DNA of 64,000 nucleotides from Steromphala cineraria (taxonomy: Eukaryota > Mollusca > Gastropoda > Trochida > Trochidae). Shown here in pieces: positions 11,801 to 18,785 of the stretch (position 1 is the stretch's first letter; each line of letters starts with the position of its first letter). The notes beneath the pieces were generated by a model, which was given only the letters and a program-made list of their open reading frames with translations, was not told the origin of the DNA and made no database searches. Both the position numbers and the translations under genes were made by a program. The DNA lies in NCBI GenBank assembly GCA_916613615.1, contig OU744720.1:78395338-78459337 (forward strand), in the 5' to 3' direction.

Positions 11801-14800
11801 TCGTCACATTCCGGGGTGCAGGAACGTCCTGGCGGACGCTCTCTCCAGACCAGACAAGCCATCTCCCACGGAATGGATGCTACATCAGGAAGCGTTCGAA
11901 CTGGTCTGTCGAGTTCTTCACAGACCTCTGATAGACCTGTTCGCGACCAAGCTAAATCATCAGCTCCCAGTGTATGTATCCCCACTTCCGGATCCGGCGG
12001 CGTGGGCAGTGGACGCCCTATCCCTGTCTTGGGAGGGTCTGGATGCCTACGCTTTCCCTCCTCCGATCCTGCTCCCCAAGGTGGTCGCCAAGATCAAACA
12101 GACACAACAGATACATCTGCTTTTGGTCGCGCCTTGGTGGCCGGCGAGAACATGGTTCCCAGATCTAAGAGACCTCGTCGAAAGGGACCCCTAACCACTT
12201 CCTCCTTGGCCAAATCTTCTGATACACCCTCACAGCCATCTACCTCATCCGGACCCAGAGAGGTATCATCTGTGCGCTTGGGTCATCTCAAGAAGGCCTT
12301 GAGATCCAAAGGTTATTCGTCGCAAGTTGCCAACACCATTGCCAGGGCACATCGCCTCTCGACTAGATCATTGTACGATGACAAATGGCTGTCTTTCGAA
12401 CGGTTTTGCTCTGACCACGCCCAGGAGCCGGTAGAGGCTACTCCCCAGTTCCTGGCGGAGTTTTTGTTGTACTTGCGAAGGCGTCGATCTCTGAAGGGCA
12501 GTACTATTGGTACTTACTTGTCAGCCATCAATTCGGTGCTGTCGGTTAAGAGAGGTTCCAAGATATCTACGGTTCCGGAACTTATTGCCATGCTGAAGGC
12601 CTTCAAGCAGGAGGACCAGAAGAGGAAGTTCCGCCCTCCTGCCTGGGACCTCAACGTTGTACTTAAGTACTTACGAGGTCGCCCGTTTGAACCCCTGGGA
12701 TCTGCCTCCTTTGAGGACTTGACCAAGAAGACCGTGTTCTTAGTGGCCATGGCGACTGCGGCTCGTGTAAGCGAGATTCACGCCCTCGATGTCACGAGAG
12801 TCCGTTTTGAACAGACTAGACATGGCTCCATCCACTTGGGTTTACTCTGGGATTTTATCGCCAAGAATCAGCTTCCGGGACAAGCGGATAGAATGTTCAC
12901 CATCCCCCCGCTGTCCTCCATTGTTGCCAGTGCTGAAACTGAAGAGTTGTCCCTTTGCCCTGTGCGAGCTCTCAGGGCCTACATCGACCACTCCGCTACC
13001 AAGAGAGGGTCAAGGAAGCGTTTGTTCGTTCCCTTTTCCTCCTTGGTTAAGGGTGAGATAAGTAAAAACACTATATCCCTCTGGCTTCGTTCCACCATCC
13101 TGTCGGCTTACGATGCTGCAGGTTTGCCTCACCCGGTGGCCAACAACCCCCATGAGATCAGGGCATTGGCGTCCACAATGGCCCTCCACAGGAACTGTTC
13201 GGTCCCGACCATTATGGAGGGATGCTTTTGGCAGTCTTCCACCATCTTCGCCTCCCACTATCTCCGAGATTTGGCTGTAGAAGATGTGAACGGCTTACAG
13301 TCTTTTGGACCCTTGGTGTTTGCCCAGCAACTCACCAAGCCGTCTTCCCACTAGGTATAGAATTATTTTCTTCCCCTTCTTCTTACCTTAGTGTTTGTTT
13401 GCTTGGGCTTAGGCTGACTGTTGGTTTTTTCGTCTCTTCAGATTCGTCACCTCCAGTCCCTTCCTGCCCTACGGTCACAGTTTGGTTGGTCCTCTGGAGT
13501 CCTTCCCGCCATCCTTGCTGTCGAATCGTATGCAACTCTAAGGTAAGGTAAGTTAAGAACTTATTAAAATCTAAATATTTTAGATGTTTAAAAGACTTAC
13601 CTTACCTTAGAAGGTTTATTCCCGCCCATCGTTGGACTCTTCCTCCCCTCTTCTTCGGACTCCCTCGGACTTTTTCTGGCGGAAAAAAGTGCGAGATTTT
13701 GGTTATCACGTGATTGAGTACTACCTTCCGGTGTACCTGCCCGTATTGTCGGGTCACTTCCCGTATCACTACTTGGTTCATATAGAAGATAGCCCCGTCA
13801 ACACGAGGTTCAATCTTTGGTCGGTAAGCATAGGAACATGCAACTCTAAGGTAAGGTAAGTCTTTTAAACATCTAAAATATTTAGATTTTAATAAGTTTC
13901 GGCAACTTATCAGCAATTATCTTTGATTTTTAGGGCAAGTAATAAACAGAATACTAAACTCCCTTCCATTAAATACTATTTTTATTAAACTCGTGAATGA
14001 TTTGGTATCAAACTCGCTTTCGCTCGTTTTATACAAAATCATTAACTCGTTTAATAAAAATAGTATTAAATGGAAGGTCGTTTAATATCCTCTATTTATC
14101 TTTAATGTTCATAAGAAAGAGTTTTCAGAATGAAAAACAACTATTTATCCACACCATGCAATAATGTGTCACTAACATCAATCTTGAAATTAAAATTACT
14201 GCAAACGTCAGAGAAAATAAATTTAACTATGTGCATTGAAAGAAGACATTGTCTTTATTCAAAGTAATTATATTTTGACCAAAATGATTAGGAAAAAAAG
14301 ATCATTTCTCATGTTGAACTGAGTTACCTCCCCTGCTGCAGATGGGTGTGAGCGTGGTGGACAGCTCCGTCTCAGGACTAGGAGGATGTCCGTATGCGAA
14401 GGGAGCCAGTGGGAACGTGTCCACAGAGGACGTGGTGTACATGCTGAATGGACTAGCTATAAAATCTGTGAGTGTTATCAGTTGTTTGGCAAATGAAAGG
14501 AAGATTACAGATTTATTGAGACTCATAAGTTGTCATTCCATAAAGCATGTGTTGAAATTATGATATGAATCACTGTTTTTATATAAATACCTGTAGACTT
14601 TCCGTTGTCATCAGTTGTTTGGTAAATAATATTATAAGAAGTTGGCAGCTCATATTTTTTTCCACAGTTTATGTATTATATTCACAAAGTCATTAAAGAA
14701 AATGGAAAATCCTATGAAATCCAAATTCACTCAACCTGTTTTTATGATATTGAAATCCAGCTGAAAAACAAGAAACTTTAAATTCCTTTCTACAGACTTC

Positions 14801-15013
14801 TTTCCTCATTGAGTATCTTCCGCCAAGCAACTGAGGTTACAATAATTAACTTGCATATAGAATAACAATTCTTAGAATAAAATAGAATGTTTGAATACTA
14901 TTTTATAGGGAGTGGACCTAGACAAGCTTATCGATGCCGGCCACTATATCTCCAACGCTCTGGGGAGGAAACCAGGCTCCAAAGTGTCACAAGCAATAAA
15001 ATCTTGTCTGTAA
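2715..15013 (+). CDS. HMGCL: Hydroxymethylglutaryl-CoA lyase (3' eight exons, 5' end missing)
   Basis: HMG-CoA lyase cleaves HMG-CoA to acetoacetate and acetyl-CoA in the mitochondrial matrix, the last step of ketogenesis and of leucine breakdown. Eight exons join in frame: 2715-2822, 3775-3870, 4590-4648, 5251-5340, 6253-6316, 6703-6891, 14342-14467, 14909-15013, all with AG/GT borders. The product reads like vertebrate HMGCL from the VPTETKVEF region to the end (278 residues here). Visible family residues are the metal/substrate Glu in VIEVTSF, both His in [10 protein letters not shown], and the catalytic Cys in the signature [17 protein letters not shown]. The transit peptide and GPRDG loop are absent, so upstream exons lie to the left. 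The seventh intron carries a DIRS retrotransposon in sense orientation. Identification is very secure; the exon list is read by eye. Confidence 0.96.
2850..3065. mobile_element. Short MITE with AAGGGACAGT inverted ends
   Basis: The ends AAGGGACAGTATTATCGGGG and the inverted counterpart (GATAGGACTGTCCCTT) enclose about 215 bp with no reading frame. It lies just after the HMGCL exon donor. A clean target duplication was not seen, so the superfamily is open. The end sequence resembles the AAAGGGGCAGTAG family found elsewhere in the window. Confidence 0.55.
3303..3774 (+). repeat. 50-bp minisatellite abutting an exon, derived from its 3' splice site
   Basis: Nine units, mostly 50 bp (two early units are 56-58 bp), each read roughly as gtacagatatcaaatcacac plus atatgtgataaatagg and atgtttatgatttgt. 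The last unit runs directly into the acceptor of the HMGCL exon at 3775. The first unit's atgtcagatcatacatatgt matches the exon's first 20 bases at 17 positions. Every unit therefore repeats a TTTGTACAG-like acceptor plus a mimic of exon sequence. Confidence 0.85.
3775..3870 (+). CDS. HMGCL: HMGCL exon: MSDHTEVM to LKGFQSA
   Basis: 32 codons, phase 0 to phase 0. The acceptor is ttccccccag and the donor is gtaaga. It encodes [16 protein letters not shown] and the VLTPNLKGF segment, a strongly conserved HMGCL strand. Confidence 0.93.
3938..4378. mobile_element. MITE with about 75-bp inverted repeats and 9-bp target duplication
   Basis: The left arm (about 3938-4014) and right arm (about 4303-4378) are near-perfect reverse complements, beginning CATCCTGCTA and containing CTACAACCTATCCCCTGATA. 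The 9-mer TTCCTTGAT occurs on both sides (3929-3937 and 4379-4387). Long TIRs with a 9-bp duplication fit a Mutator-like non-autonomous element (inference). A second copy is at 60243-60635. Confidence 0.8.
4590..4648 (+). CDS. HMGCL: HMGCL exon: [19 protein letters not shown]
   Basis: 59 nt, phase 0 in and phase 2 out. The acceptor is tttttgacag and the donor is gtaaga. It encodes [19 protein letters not shown], matching the family's EVVIFGAASE strand. The Lys codon is split with the next exon. Confidence 0.9.
5251..5340 (+). CDS. HMGCL: HMGCL exon: [14 protein letters not shown] to NIPVRG
   Basis: 90 nt, phase 2 in and phase 2 out. The acceptor is tttgatgcag and the donor is gtgaga. It encodes [17 protein letters not shown] and the NIPVRG segment; the final Gly codon is completed by the next exon. 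Confidence 0.92.
6253..6316 (+). CDS. HMGCL: HMGCL exon: [14 protein letters not shown] to KVAE
   Basis: 64 nt, phase 2 in and phase 0 out. The acceptor is cccttgctag and the donor is gtacgt. It encodes [20 protein letters not shown], the conserved YVSCxLGCPYEG region. Confidence 0.92.
6703..6891 (+). CDS. HMGCL: HMGCL exon: [16 protein letters not shown] to LAALQ, with HCHD
   Basis: 63 codons, phase 0. The acceptor is gattgcag and the donor is gtatgt. It encodes [18 protein letters not shown] and [15 protein letters not shown]; the two His of HCHD bind the divalent metal in this family. This is the last exon before the 7.45 kb intron holding the DIRS element. Confidence 0.95.
7010..7182 (+). 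repeat. Left part of an older repeat split by the DIRS insertion
   Basis: This segment matches the start of another repeat copy at about 15338-15485 (tattactcgcccgtgtaag against tattactcacccatttaag, then both contain GTGTG-TTGTGAC-TCAC and CAATGGTTG). Its continuation lies after the DIRS element, from 13899. The repeat was therefore present before the DIRS insertion. The repeat class is unknown. Confidence 0.75.
7191..7370 (+). repeat. DIRS left inverted terminal repeat
   Basis: 180 bp starting CTTACCTTACCTTAGAGTTG. Block-by-block comparison with the reverse complement of 13681-13860 shows no mismatch. An extra 8 nt (GTTCTTAA, 7183-7190) lies outside it on the left. Confidence 0.97.
7371..8254 (+). 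other. DIRS 5' leader
   Basis: T-rich leader between the left ITR and the first ATG of the Gag-like frame. Short open frames here lack recognisable protein signatures. It probably holds the element's promoter and 5' UTR, but no specific motif was identified. Confidence 0.5.
8255..10357 (+). CDS. DIRS ORF1, Gag-like protein with RS domain
   Basis: 700 aa from the ATG at 8255, chosen because the cysteine-rich start (MRVYCVRC) follows at once; an upstream ATG at 8219 would add 12 residues. Order: paired cysteines (CVRC, CPDC, CSEC) in the first 50 residues, probably zinc-binding; a Pro-rich segment; a long Arg-Ser region (about residues 135-375) built on RRSPRRSS units; an acidic patch EDDEEEDG; a globular C-terminal half with [11 protein letters not shown]; and a C-terminal Gln run and basic tail [15 protein letters not shown]1 is taken as the nucleocapsid-like protein. 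The RS domain resembles SR splicing factors (observation); a nuclear or RNA-binding role is inference. It overlaps ORF2. Confidence 0.85.
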   Translation: MRVYCVRCKSQKSAKDPHKLCPDCLSNRPCSDSSKCSECSSLSPTAFKRYTSVVRKRFSQRALRMSADNTERSTPPREVPPLPSGSADDPPPVVPVPPVVENPPVVVPPLMCPQMSDPRLPGLLQALLNRQDLQRSSKSVDRTSKRSSTSTSPVDKRRGRSPSPRRPSRRSSRRSGRSPRRSSSSRRSPRRSSSPQRSPGRSPRRSPPSRRSPRRSSSSRRSPRRSSSVRRSPRRSPPSRRPSRRSSKSRRTSKDRSRSRSRSPLRNKRQTSPPKKTQDGNPPPPPPERPSRRSTRTSRSPSPGTSSKRTPPPSPGRHSHPSVTPSPRGRTVSSSRKFRTPERSPESTKTLNPVTPRSKKKFPSTPRRHSRSRSPIRRSSRDLADQSDIVEDDEEEDGPTHLNLNQVFDWIADRLVNCPSPGPGVPRHTAMWSEPSLLIPPHSLVLDAMSSLDEDFKKLSLNPSFKAAKNSGHFYKIHSLDFADSAAAQDESVGRLSTASQQQFKVTDSKLVSIDTELRRTLKPISALASATDAILQDLTEENPSRLHHLSTMMRWQARTLGDVVDHLRSAMANVLTIRRTGLLDPCNWSDEFRKTLMRAPFTSSTVFAGLIPEVYKEHASLTQTEVTLSGIRALNTAINFNTTRPKFNYIPRRNSVKGAQKSRGRGRQSGGQQQQQQQHQPRNGPKTPGGPKFRNYKRR
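8740..9010 (+). repeat. Coding minisatellite for the RS domain
   Basis: Tandem 24-30-bp GC-rich units of the type cggcgctcacctcggcgctc encode Arg-Arg-Ser-Pro/Ser blocks. The base composition is far richer in GC than the surrounding genome. Confidence 0.7.
10305..12194 (+). CDS. DIRS ORF2: reverse transcriptase and RNase H
   Basis: 629 aa if started at the ATG at 10305, inside the end of ORF1 (53-nt overlap, other frame). The frame stays open upstream to 10152, so frameshifting or reinitiation are both possible. RT signatures: [41 protein letters not shown], and the catalytic box YIDD at 11019-11030. RNase H signatures: FVDAS (Asp at 11511), HLEMQ (Glu at 11607), and LADALSRP (Asp at 11835). 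The third catalytic Asp, normally in a DN(T/S)TVV box, reads SVNSTVV (Val at 11682-11684). The region after RNase H (IDLFATK to [11 protein letters not shown]) is conserved in DIRS elements and has been annotated there as a methylase-like domain; I cannot confirm an active methylase. Confidence 0.93.
   Translation: MDPRHLVGPSSETTSAVEAVGTHDWDLPPPVVPIHPTPVGGRLGIFWPNWTILEDPFVMDILKTGFKLPMTSSPPLTNLPRSRVYPQALHAQLLTNINILLEKRAIERVLEPSDAPGFYSPIFLVSKKNSDKLRMIHNLAVFNERYLERPPHFRMVSLEQLRYQLQSQDWMVSLDLQDAYLHVPIFEPHRKYLRFVIDQRHYQWRVLPFGISTAPWLFTRITAPIVKFLHLRGIRFDPYIDDCLMSHASSALLHRQTVFVQRLLAQLGWLVNAEKSSLTPSQQLTFIGGLFQTDRARLTVPQDRWIKISTFVPQALREPLKLRDWQSLLGLLTSAQDLTLRGRLMLRPLQNFLKPRIVADDIRSEFELPPHLHQFLEWWTIQSNVCGGVSLIEFAPNQQLFVDASLQGWGAHFNDLTVSGVWEDNQSSWHINHLEMQAAVLAVQHWIRLLRGSRLLLMSVNSTVVYLINYQGTTGSRRLLDLTFQLFRLADDNDLEVRARHIPGCRNVLADALSRPDKPSPTEWMLHQEAFELVCRVLHRPLIDLFATKLNHQLPVYVSPLPDPAAWAVDALSLSWEGLDAYAFPPPILLPKVVAKIKQTQQIHLLLVAPWWPARTWFPDLRDLVERDP
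12152..13354 (+). CDS. DIRS ORF3: tyrosine recombinase
   Basis: 400 aa from the ATG at 12152, overlapping the ORF2 end by 43 nt; an in-frame ATG at 11873 is an alternative. A SAM-like N-terminal core domain ([28 protein letters not shown]) precedes the catalytic domain. Active-site residues are visible: Arg in AARVSEI (12764), His and Arg in HEIRALAST (13151, 13160), Trp in GCFWQSS, and nucleophile Tyr in ASHYLRDL (13259). In DIRS elements this enzyme inserts the circular DNA without a target duplication. It appears intact. Confidence 0.94.
   Translation: MVPRSKRPRRKGPLTTSSLAKSSDTPSQPSTSSGPREVSSVRLGHLKKALRSKGYSSQVANTIARAHRLSTRSLYDDKWLSFERFCSDHAQEPVEATPQFLAEFLLYLRRRRSLKGSTIGTYLSAINSVLSVKRGSKISTVPELIAMLKAFKQEDQKRKFRPPAWDLNVVLKYLRGRPFEPLGSASFEDLTKKTVFLVAMATAARVSEIHALDVTRVRFEQTRHGSIHLGLLWDFIAKNQLPGQADRMFTIPPLSSIVASAETEELSLCPVRALRAYIDHSATKRGSRKRLFVPFSSLVKGEISKNTISLWLRSTILSAYDAAGLPHPVANNPHEIRALASTMALHRNCSVPTIMEGCFWQSSTIFASHYLRDLAVEDVNGLQSFGPLVFAQQLTKPSSH
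13530..13610 (+). repeat. DIRS internal complementary region
   Basis: 13530-13560 is the reverse complement of the element's left extremity (7183-7213). From 13558 on it is the reverse complement of the right extremity (up to 13898). The two halves share one GTT/AAC, so the region reads as the complement of a right-end/left-end circle junction. This is the diagnostic template for completing DIRS ends. Confidence 0.93.
13681..13860 (-). repeat. DIRS right inverted terminal repeat
   Basis: 180 bp, an exact inverted copy of 7191-7370. It is followed by a 38-nt right extension (13861-13898) ending AATAAGTT, which is also represented in the internal complementary region. Confidence 0.97.
13899..14095 (+). 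repeat. Right part of the DIRS-split repeat, with a 116-bp palindrome
   Basis: It resumes the host repeat (tagggcaagtaataaacaga matches cgggcaagtaataaacagaa at about 15519). It contains an inverted repeat 13962-14077: the arms ccttccattaaatactattt and its complement flank a short cgctttcgctcg centre, so the DNA could form a hairpin. The older copy at 15.5 kb retains only traces of the second arm. Confidence 0.75.
14342..14467 (+). CDS. HMGCL: HMGCL exon with the active-site cysteine
   Basis: 42 codons, phase 0. The acceptor is cctgctgcag and the donor is gtgagt. It encodes [20 protein letters not shown] and [18 protein letters not shown]. The Cys of GLGGCPYA is the catalytic residue of HMG-CoA lyase and marks the family's signature pattern. 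Confidence 0.96.
14909..15013 (+). CDS. HMGCL: HMGCL terminal exon and stop
   Basis: 34 codons plus TAA. The acceptor is actattttatag. It encodes [19 protein letters not shown] and then [15 protein letters not shown]. Vertebrate HMGCL ends in CKL, a peroxisomal signal; here the last three residues are SCL, which lacks the usual basic middle residue. Confidence 0.93.
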   Translation, partial: GVDLDKLIDAGHYISNALGRKPGSKVSQAIKSCL

Positions 15014-15304
15014 CCAGTGATATTCCTATATAGATGGGTTGTTTGATGAGTGACTGCTGGGGGTGAATCGCTGATATGTGGATCCTTGTCCAGGTGTTTT
15101 AGAAATGACTTCATGATTATATTTCAAATGTATGGAGGTTTAGAATAATAAGAACTGAATCATGTCTTGTCTGTAATCAGAGACCTTCCAAAAGACGAGT
15201 CTTGTTTGATCAGTGAAGTCACCTGCATCACTAGGGTATATCTATATGCAAGTCTCCTGCTATCCGCTGATTGCTTTCACAGCATTTTTCTCCCTTGGAT
15301 TATA

Positions 15305-15310
15305 AATAAA
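15305..15310 (+). terminator. Candidate polyadenylation signal of HMGCL
   Basis: The first AATAAA after the HMGCL stop, 292 nt downstream. Others occur later (for example near 17747), so the true 3' end is not fixed. Confidence 0.4.
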
Positions 15311-15337
15311 TAGCCGATAAAGAAAACCAAGTAAATA

Positions 15338-15665
15338 ATCATTATTACTCACCCATTTAAGTGTAATATTTATATGTCATTATTTAGCTAGTGCTATAAA
15401 ATATTATATGTATGATGTCACAGTAGTGTGTTATTGTGACATCACCATGTAAAAGCGCCTTCACAATGGTTGCTGAGAAGCGAATTTTGTAAATTTCAGC
15501 AATTTTGCTTAATATTTCGGGCAAGTAATAAACAGAATACCAAACCACCTTCCATTTAATACATCTTTTCTTAAACCTGTGAACAATTTGGTATCAAACT
15601 TGTTTTCCCTTGTTTTATACAAAATTATTAACTTATTTAGTACAAATACAAAGCCTCATGTTGTA
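15338..15665 (+). repeat. Second copy of the repeat hit by DIRS (unoccupied site)
   Basis: It is collinear with 7010-7182 plus 13899-14040. The homologue of the DIRS insertion point lies near 15485-15500 (gcgaattttgtaaatttcagcaa), where no element is inserted. The copy has diverged noticeably, suggesting an old family. Confidence 0.75.
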
Positions 15666-16840
15666 TATAGAGCCACTCTGTGAGTTGTTAGGGGTCACGT
15701 ATGCAAAACTTTATAAATAGTGTCATTTGAATGAAAAAATGTGAGTGTTGCAGAAAAGTATCATTTTGGAGCAAATTGAGTTTGTTTTTACAATAGGAAG
15801 GTTTGAAGTTGCTTTTATTATCGAAATCCAGACAATATTGCACAATTGTACATCAATTATGAAATTTAATTTGGAAAACTTATTCCAAAGCAAGCAGAAT
15901 AATAATTTATATAAATAAAAATTTATACAAATTTAAACCAATGTAAATTGGTTGTGTGATTTTGGCTTCTGCCAACATATATAACTGTTTTAAGATTTTC
16001 ATTGAAAACGAATATATATATTTTAATTGTTCTTCGCTCATTTCAGAGCAGAAAAATATATGATGAAAATCACTGGTTCTTTAAAAGCTTCAAGGTACAT
16101 GTTATTTTGATACAAGGGAAATACAGTGAAGGGGTTAGCAGATGCATTGCAGATAGGTACACCTTGATGGTGCTGAATGTAAATTATTGTACAAGACAAT
16201 CGATCTTGTGAGGGTCCTTGTCGTTTTTCTTTAACAGACAAGAATATTTAGATTTCAATTGTATTTGGAGACTGTTGATGATTATGACTTGTTTATTTAC
16301 CTGAAGTATGCTTATGATCCTTGCAATACAAGGACAAGCAAAGAGCATGAATGATTTCCATTGATGTGATTTATCATGATTGTATTTGCAGAGTAGATTT
16401 GAATATATTTGCTGATTACAAGGAAATCAAATTCTTGTATTTTCTAACCAAGGAAAACCATAAACTGAACTCAAATTCTTTTTGTGTAACAGCAAATTTG
16501 AACATTATTCTCAGCCGCTAAATGATTACAAGAAGAAATAGTCTTGTTTTTGTTATGCATATTGTATTCGGAAATATTAATCATGATTCAAACATAGTAT
16601 AAAAGCACAGAATATGTATTTATAGAAATACTTTGATGTTTAATAAGCAGAGAAGATAGGCAGGTTCCTATGTTTTCTCAAGTCCTTGTTCTAGATGAAC
16701 TGATGTGTACGAGTGTCTAGAGAGCGTTATCATGTGTGGTTGGAAGTCTTTCTCTCCAAATTAAGCTGCTTATCTTAGAACGTTCTTTGTAACCTGTGTT
16801 ACAATTGGGCCATCCTTCTAGGCTCTAAGGAACAATGTCT
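15666..16840. other. AT-rich intergenic stretch
   Basis: Nothing recognisable beyond short open frames without composition or splice support. Confidence 0.4.
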
Positions 16841-17172
16841 TTAAAGGGGCAGTAGTACGTTTTTAGGGGGAAAATTAATTGATGTTAGGAAAATTAAAAT
16901 TAATGGTTCCAATTGAAAGACAATGTATTTAAACTACATGAAGCAGTAAAAATTCAAATATATAACGTAAAGTTTAGCCATACGATTCCTTTGTCTTACA
17001 CAAAATGGTTTAAAGGTGTTCCAAAAAAATGGCCGCCAATGGATTATATGTGAATCTTCATACTTTGTCCTCTGACTCTGGATGATTGATAATACATTTA
17101 ACATGAACTTGCAATTATCAGTGAAAAATTTGAGATTTAAAATTATCAAAAAATGCGTTACTGCCCCTTTAA
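16841..17172. mobile_element. MITE, TTAAAGGGGCAGTAG family, copy 1
   Basis: It begins TTAAAGGGGCAGTAGTACGT and ends with the inverted form (GCGTTACTGCCCCTTTAA). The interior shares CAATTGAAAGACAATGTATT and TTCAAATATATAACGTAAAG with copies at 23.8, 48.3 and (reversed) 54.4 kb. It is non-coding. Confidence 0.8.
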
Positions 17173-18044
17173 AATTTTCAATTTGTGATTTCATACTTGA
17201 GAGAATGGAGACAGTGTGAGTTAGAATGTCTTTGTATCTTGTAGTGAATCTGTTTGATAACTAATATTTATTTATCACACTGTTGACCAGGACAGAGGCA
17301 TCAAAATGTTCAAGCAACAAGCATTGATAACTTTGTCATGAGTAAAATAGTTTTTTAGCTGAATGTTTTGTTTGTGGTGGTTGCAAAGTCAGATCGATTA
17401 TTATTATTTATTTTTTATTTTTACATGACTTTGAAAAAATCCTCTAACCATACTAAATGACTAATAAAGTTCAATTACACAGTGCTTGAAGATAGGATAT
17501 GGATAATTTATTATGTTACATTTTTAAAGGCACATTGGTAAATTACTAAAACAGATTTGTGTGTCAGACATTTTTTTAAGAAATAAATTTTCATTTTACT
17601 GAATAAGAAGTTCCTAAGGTCATCTGTGAATTTTATTTGAGATTGAACTTGTTGTGGAGATCAGTAGGTTGAACAAATATATATATATATACATGTATTT
17701 ATCATTTGTCTGTGGTGTTGATGAACATTGTTAGAGGTTGTTACTGAATAAAGAGTGGAACTTTTATTTGTTTAGTTATTTTCCATTATTTTCTGGAGTT
17801 GTACAAATCAAATACAGTGGAACTCTGCTATGGTAATGAGTTTGTACAGTTTTTGGCTAATCACATGCTTTGTCAAAAACTTATTGATAGTTATATTTAA
17901 GATTACTTCAACTGAAACTTGTTCACTATACTGTAAAGAAGCATTCGTAAAATAACTCATCATCAAGCCATCCACAACAGAGCACAGTTCATATTCATAT
18001 ACATAGTTTTATCATACACAATATGCAACAAATTCGAATTCCTT
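17173..18044. other. AT-rich intergenic stretch
   Basis: It contains a short TA microsatellite near 17680; no gene was seen. Confidence 0.4.
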
Positions 18045-18785
18045 TTTAGCTCATTTGGCCTGTAAGGCCTGATGGGCTTATAGCATGGCATGGTGTCTGG
18101 CGTCCGTCCGTCCGAAATTTCGAAATGTGGAATTTCGACTTCTTCTCCAGAACCATAAGGCGTAGAAAGCTGAAACTTTGGTGGTCCTGTTGCCCCTAAT
18201 GAGGGCCACAGGGGCCACTCCCTTTAAAACCTATTTTCATCTTCTCCAGAAAGTTGAAACTTTGTGTACAGACTTCTTGACTAGTGAGGATTATTAATTG
18301 TAGCTTTGGTGGCCACACCCTTAAAAGCTATTTTCATCTACTTCTCCAGAAGCATAAGACCTAGAAAGCTGAAAATTTGTGTACAGACTTCTTGACTAGT
18401 GAGGATTATTAATTGTAGCTTTGGTGGCCACACCCTTAAAAGCTATTTTCATCTTCTTCTCCAGAACCATAAGGCCTAGAAAGCTGAAACTTTGTGCTCA
18501 GCCCCCTTGAATAGTGGGGAATATAAATTGTAGCTTTGGTGGCCCTTTGACCCCTACTAAGGGCCAGAAGGACCACGCCCTTAAAACCTAATTTCACCTT
18601 TTTCTCAAGAAGCATCAGGCCTAGAAAGCTGAAACTTTGTGTGCAAACTCCTAAGGAGGTATCCAAATTTTACATTTGGTAACCCTGTGGTCCAAAGTAA
18701 GGGAAGAACCACATTTGCCACACCCTAAAGCAAAATTGATAAGAAGCCTGATGACCTACTGAGCCACTGGCTCTATCTTTGTTAG
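18045..18785. repeat. Interspersed repeat with about 115-bp internal units
   Basis: It starts with TAGCTCATTTGGCCTGTAAG and a GTCCGTCCGTCCG run, then repeats units such as CTAGAAAGCTGAAACTTTGT followed by TTGTAGCTTTGGTGGCC about five times. It ends near CTGAGCCACTGGCTC, roughly inverse to the start. I recall AGCTCA-TTGGCC plus GTCCGTC repeats as common in bivalve genomes. The class is not known to me. Confidence 0.65.

Larger units (their letters stand above)
7183..13898 (+). mobile_element. DIRS-type tyrosine-recombinase retrotransposon, apparently full length
   Basis: A 6716-bp element in sense orientation inside an HMGCL intron. It has inverted terminal repeats (7191-7370 and 13681-13860), an internal complementary region (13530-13610) and three long overlapping frames: RS-rich Gag-like, RT/RNase H and tyrosine recombinase. 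There are no LTRs, no integrase and no target-site duplication. GTT stands at both ends, as expected for recombination of a circular intermediate at a 3-nt site. All frames are free of internal stops and the ITRs are identical, so the insertion looks recent. One RNase H catalytic residue is altered. DIRS elements replicate through a circular DNA inserted by the recombinase (established knowledge). Confidence 0.95.
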
